Shown piece by piece: positions 60,595 to 64,000 of a stretch of 64,000 bases of DNA. This DNA is from Eulemur rufifrons. Its lineage: Eukaryota > Chordata > Mammalia > Primates > Lemuridae. The notes under the pieces are model-generated. The model was not told the DNA's origin. It saw only the letters and a program-made list of their open reading frames with translations, and searched no databases. A program made the position numbers and the translations under genes. The DNA lies in contig NC_091010.1 in the NCBI RefSeq assembly GCF_041146395.1, positions 53,960,001-54,024,000 of the forward strand, in the 5' to 3' direction. The stretch's first letter is position 1. Each line of letters begins with the position of its first letter.

Positions 60595-61640
60595 GGGATA
60601 TGACAGGTGCAGGCATGATTGCACTCTTCAGTCAGTGCTACCCAAATGGTCCATACATACATGCTTCAGAGAAGGGAGATGGCTGACCAAAGAGGGCTTA
60701 CCAAAGAGGAGGAAGGGCATAAAAGAATCACTCTTTCCTCACTGTTATGTAGCATGTAGGCATTCACAGGCAGAGGTTGGGAGCAGAAGGCATCTGCAGC
60801 TGATGGGAATGGCGTGTGCAAAGTCATCAGGAGCAAAGAATAATAATAAAGAGTCGCTCACCATTTCTAGTGTGGAAACAGGCCCTCGGGCCTACAGCCT
60901 CTTGCTTGATTTGCATGGCCACCTTTTCAAGGTAAGTGGTAGTTACCATGTCAATCATAAGTATTTCAGAGTTCATCTCCTAAAATTCATCTCTTAAATT
61001 TAAGGGCATTTCCTACATATCTAAAGCACCATTTTAAACTTATAATAGTTTATAATAGTTCCCTAATATATCTAATATTAATATTCATATGTCTCCATTG
61101 TCCAAAAAAAAATCTTCAATTACTTTTTCTTTCAAACTAGAATTCAATCAAGTTCTACACATTGTATTTGGCTTTTATGTTACCATGATTTTAATTTATT
61201 TTTTCTTCTCCTTTCCCACATCCTTTGGATGGGTGGAATTTTCTTTATTTTTCCCTTTTACTCCAATCAATTGCAAAGTTATAACAGTGTTATATTCTGT
61301 GCTTTCAGAGGTTATTCTTCAATATTAGCATACATTCTTGCCCTTGGAAAGTTAAAAGCTAATCACTAACCTCCTAACAAAATAAGGACCTTAAAAGACC
61401 TTCACTAAAATTATACCTCAATATCTCTCATTTTATTGGTGTCTAGTATTTTAAATTTAGCTTTTTTTAAATCTTCTATTTGTGGTAATACTAGCTCTAG
61501 AGAATATTATGGTTATAGTCAATACTTACTTAGATTTATCTATATAGTTATCATAATAGTTTCCTCCTTTTTCACTCTTTCCTTTTTGGGTTACTATTTT
61601 CACACAGAAGTATACTCTTAATAGTTCTTTCAAGACTAAT
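60595..61640. other. Unannotated DNA
   Basis: The frame 60503-60997 overlaps the MIR and is not called. A short tataatagt tandem occurs near 61040-61060. Confidence 0.35.
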
Positions 61641-61644
61641 TAAG

Positions 61645-62116
61645 AACAAAAAACACACGGAGGGGATCGGAGAACATAATGCTAAGTGAAATAAGCCAAA
61701 CACAGAAAGACAAATACCACATGCTCTCACTTACAGAAGGAATCTAAAACAACTGAACTCTTGGAGACAGAGTAGAAAAGTAGTCACCAGAGATGAGGGT
61801 GGGGAAGAGTGAAGGGAATGGAGAGATGACCGTCAAAGGATACAAAGCCTCAGACAAAAGGAATACATTTGATTTTTTTTCTCTTTGTGAGACACATTAC
61901 ACAGCCTGGTGAATACAGCTAATAATTGAGCACTGTACATCTAAATTTCACCAAGAGAGTAAATTTCAAATGTTCTTATCACAAAATGGTTAAATATTTG
62001 AGGTGATGAATTTGTTAATTAGCTTAATTTAACCATCCCACATTATATTCAAAAATCATAACACCACTTTGTGTCCCATAAATATATACATCTATAACTT
62101 GTCAATAAAAAAAAAA
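61645..62116 (+). mobile_element. 5'-truncated L1 3' end
   Basis: Reads gaacataatgctaagtgaa, accacatgctctcacttaca, tgaactcttggagacagag, gaggtgatgaatttgttaat and then an A-run, the order of an L1M/L1P-like 3' UTR. Confidence 0.85.
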
Positions 62117-62164
62117 AGCAGAGAGATAAATGTAAAATTACAAGAGCCACATATTACAAAAAAG

Positions 62165-62725
62165 AAGCACATGGTGCTACGAGGGTGAAGAAAGGGAGAT
62201 GCATCCGGGCAGGGTGTCAGGGAAGGCTTCCCTGAAGAGTGATGGCTGAGCTGAGCTCTGTAGGCTGAGCAGGGTGGGAGTGGGGGACAAAAGGCATTCA
62301 AAGCAAAGGGAAAGCACAAACGCCCTGAGGAGGCAGAGCAAGATCTGGTCCAGACACCACAAAGATCAGTGACAATGGAGCCAGAGGGGCTCGTGTGGGA
62401 TGAGCAGATAGAGGCAGGTGGTGGCAGACCACACAGAGTGTTGTGGGCCACCGCAATGACATGGGATTTTATCCTAAGAGATATAGGCAGAGTTCAGGCA
62501 TTTCTCTGGACCACGGTGTGGAGAATGGGTTGGTGGTGCAAGAATGGGTGAGAGACGTAGTTAGGGAGCTGTAGGAGTAATCCAGGCAGGAGTTGAGGGT
62601 GCCTTTGATGAGGGTGATGTGCAGGTGGGGATTGGCAAACCCAGCAATGACAAGCTGAAGCTGGGGTAATGGAGGGGGCGGGCGGGGAGAGGAGGTAGGA
62701 CAGGTGCTGCCTTTGTATTTGTCCA
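62165..62725 (+). repeat. Ancient interspersed repeat, family X (fragment 4)
   Basis: Contains ggcttccctgaagagtgat, gggaaagcacaaacgccct, gaggaggcagagcaagatct and gggattttatcctaagagat, and aligns in layout with 52420-52790. Confidence 0.55.
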
Positions 62726-62729
62726 AACC

Positions 62730-63840
62730 TAACTCAAAACTGCACAAGGGCAGTTAGGCAGAATCCAACCACATCGGCCTTCCCCTCAAATTCGTTGCCT
62801 GCCTCTATTTAAAACGGACTTAGAGGCCCATAAAACCAATTCTAATTAGGGCCCTTTATTCTTCTGCAATAAAACTGAAAACTTTCATTAGATCCAGTAA
62901 AATTCTTAACAACATCTTCTTAATTCCCACTTTAAAAGGTCATTTTTACATGTTCTAAATATAATAATTATTTGGTAATGACAAAGGTCTTCCTAATTAA
63001 ACAATTATTTTATTATATATTATCAACTTAAAAATGCTTAAAGTCTCAGCTCTATCAGGAAAATAAATTATTTTATTTACAAGAGTTGGTCTGAGAAACC
63101 TGATCTTCCTGCACAAACAAGGCAGAACTGACCACGATGATGTGAGATAGGATTATTAGGCTCTGTGGCTGAGGTTCCCATTTCCTCCAGTGATTCCTCT
63201 CCCTGTTACTTACATGTGCGTATCTGTGTCTGTGCATGTGTGTGTATACAGGAAAGAGAAGTGTCTGTGAGACATGAATCTTTGCCTCTCCCCATCACTA
63301 AAATATTCCTACGAAATCTCTATGTCAGAAAAGAGCCCGAAACCCCTAATGGTTAAAGGAAAATATCCCTCAGAGAGGTGAAATAGGACACTTTGGTCAG
63401 CTATAAATGGCTCGGGGGCAACATATGTATCAGTTCTTTCATCTTCTCCAACAGCTGAGAATAAAGCATTGGAGCCATGGGAGCTTTGATGGAGTGAACA
63501 TTAAAATCATAAATTGGAGACCTAGCACTTGTAGGCACCATGATGGGAATATCTAGAGCACTGGGCACTACAACTCAGTTGGTTGAAGGAATGGTAACCA
63601 AAGACCAAATTTCCAATTTCACAACTTTACAGAAACCAGCCCCAACTCCTAATCTAATCATCCATAAAAGCTGGGTTTGGTTTCTGTTCACATGGACAGG
63701 CTTTTCCAAGGCTTGTCTTGGCCCAACCTACTGCCCCAGAAGTTCTCCATATGTTATGAGAATAAGGGGGCTCTAATCATGTGGAATGTGCACCCAGCTT
63801 TGTGAGTTTGTTTTCCAATAGCAGGAATGGACTTGTGCAG
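62730..63840. other. Unannotated DNA
   Basis: No recognised repeat or gene; a short GT-rich run lies near 63230-63250. Confidence 0.35.
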
Positions 63841-63842
63841 AA

Positions 63843-64000
63843 CAGGGTGGGGAGCCTGCAACTTCAAGGCCACATGTGGCCCCCCAGATTTCCAAATGCA
63901 GCCCCTCAACCAAATCCAAATTTCACAGAACAAACCCCTTTATTAAAAGAATTTGGGTCTTCTCTCTTCTTTTTTTTGGTTAGTCTAGCTATTGGTTTAT
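63843..64000 (+). mobile_element. DNA transposon-like start, cut by window edge
   Basis: Begins cagggtggggagcctgcaac, followed by a 14-base perfect palindrome at 63868-63881 (ggccacatgtggcc), then gatttccaaatgcagcccct, aaccaaatccaaatttcaca and ttattaaaagaatttggg. The arrangement is that of a hAT-type non-autonomous element. The 3' end lies outside the window. Confidence 0.45.

Noticed and set aside
60503..60997. A 164-codon frame on the plus strand
   Set aside because: Its first part overlaps an antisense MIR and no motif was seen.

Overview
The window looks like nuclear DNA from a mammal, most likely a strepsirrhine primate (lemur or galago type). It is AT-rich and carries L1, L2, CR1/L3, MIR, MaLR-type LTR and hAT-type DNA transposon remnants. 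Only two Alu elements were recognised; the better preserved one (about 22384-22720, minus) has the left-monomer wording and the altered mid-element linker I associate with lemur and galago Alus. No prokaryotic or viral genome organisation is present. The species is inference; the mammalian assignment is secure.

No protein-coding gene can be called with confidence. The open frames are short and most fall inside repeats. Three stretches look coding-like and are reported at low confidence: an open frame with a predicted membrane segment at 45600-45815 (minus), a 109-codon open frame at 33059-33388 (plus) and a 59-residue ATG frame at 21270-21449 (plus). No tRNA, rRNA, CRISPR array or CpG island was found. 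The window is best read as intergenic or deep intronic 'gene desert' DNA.

Layout. 1-7400: mostly unrecognised DNA with MIR traces. 7402-8066: an antisense L1 3' end beside an old Alu. 9850-10740: an endogenous-retrovirus pol relic (minus). 10800-13620: several MIRs and an L1 scrap. 15220-16528: a rarely preserved L1 5' end (5' UTR plus start of ORF1, minus). 18400-20200: old repeats including a MER20-like hAT. 22384-25600: the lemur-type Alu and a CR1/L3 fragment. 25612-27440: a MaLR LTR, an L1 3' end, a hexamer array, the first copy of a 3.76-kb-spaced duplication and a MER5-like element. 30889-32575: the second duplicate copy followed by an L1 reverse-transcriptase fragment. 37790-38870: an old antisense L1. 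41860-45269: L2, MER5-like, MIR and two L1 3' ends, the second with a perfect 15-bp target-site duplication. 49390-53300: an L1M tail, a possible LTR, a MaLR LTR with a GA expansion and a long ancient repeat. 56794-64000: a perfect hairpin, MIRs, a hAT-type element with a perfect 8-bp target-site duplication, another L1 3' end and, at the right edge, the start of another transposon-like element.

The parts do not form a functional system. The window records layered transposon insertions of different ages, with a few anomalies (the local duplication, the coding-like frames, the CpG-dense patch at 50641-50935) worth checking. Repeat boundaries are read by eye and approximate unless a target-site duplication fixes them. 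Family names come from memory of consensus features and were not confirmed by a search.
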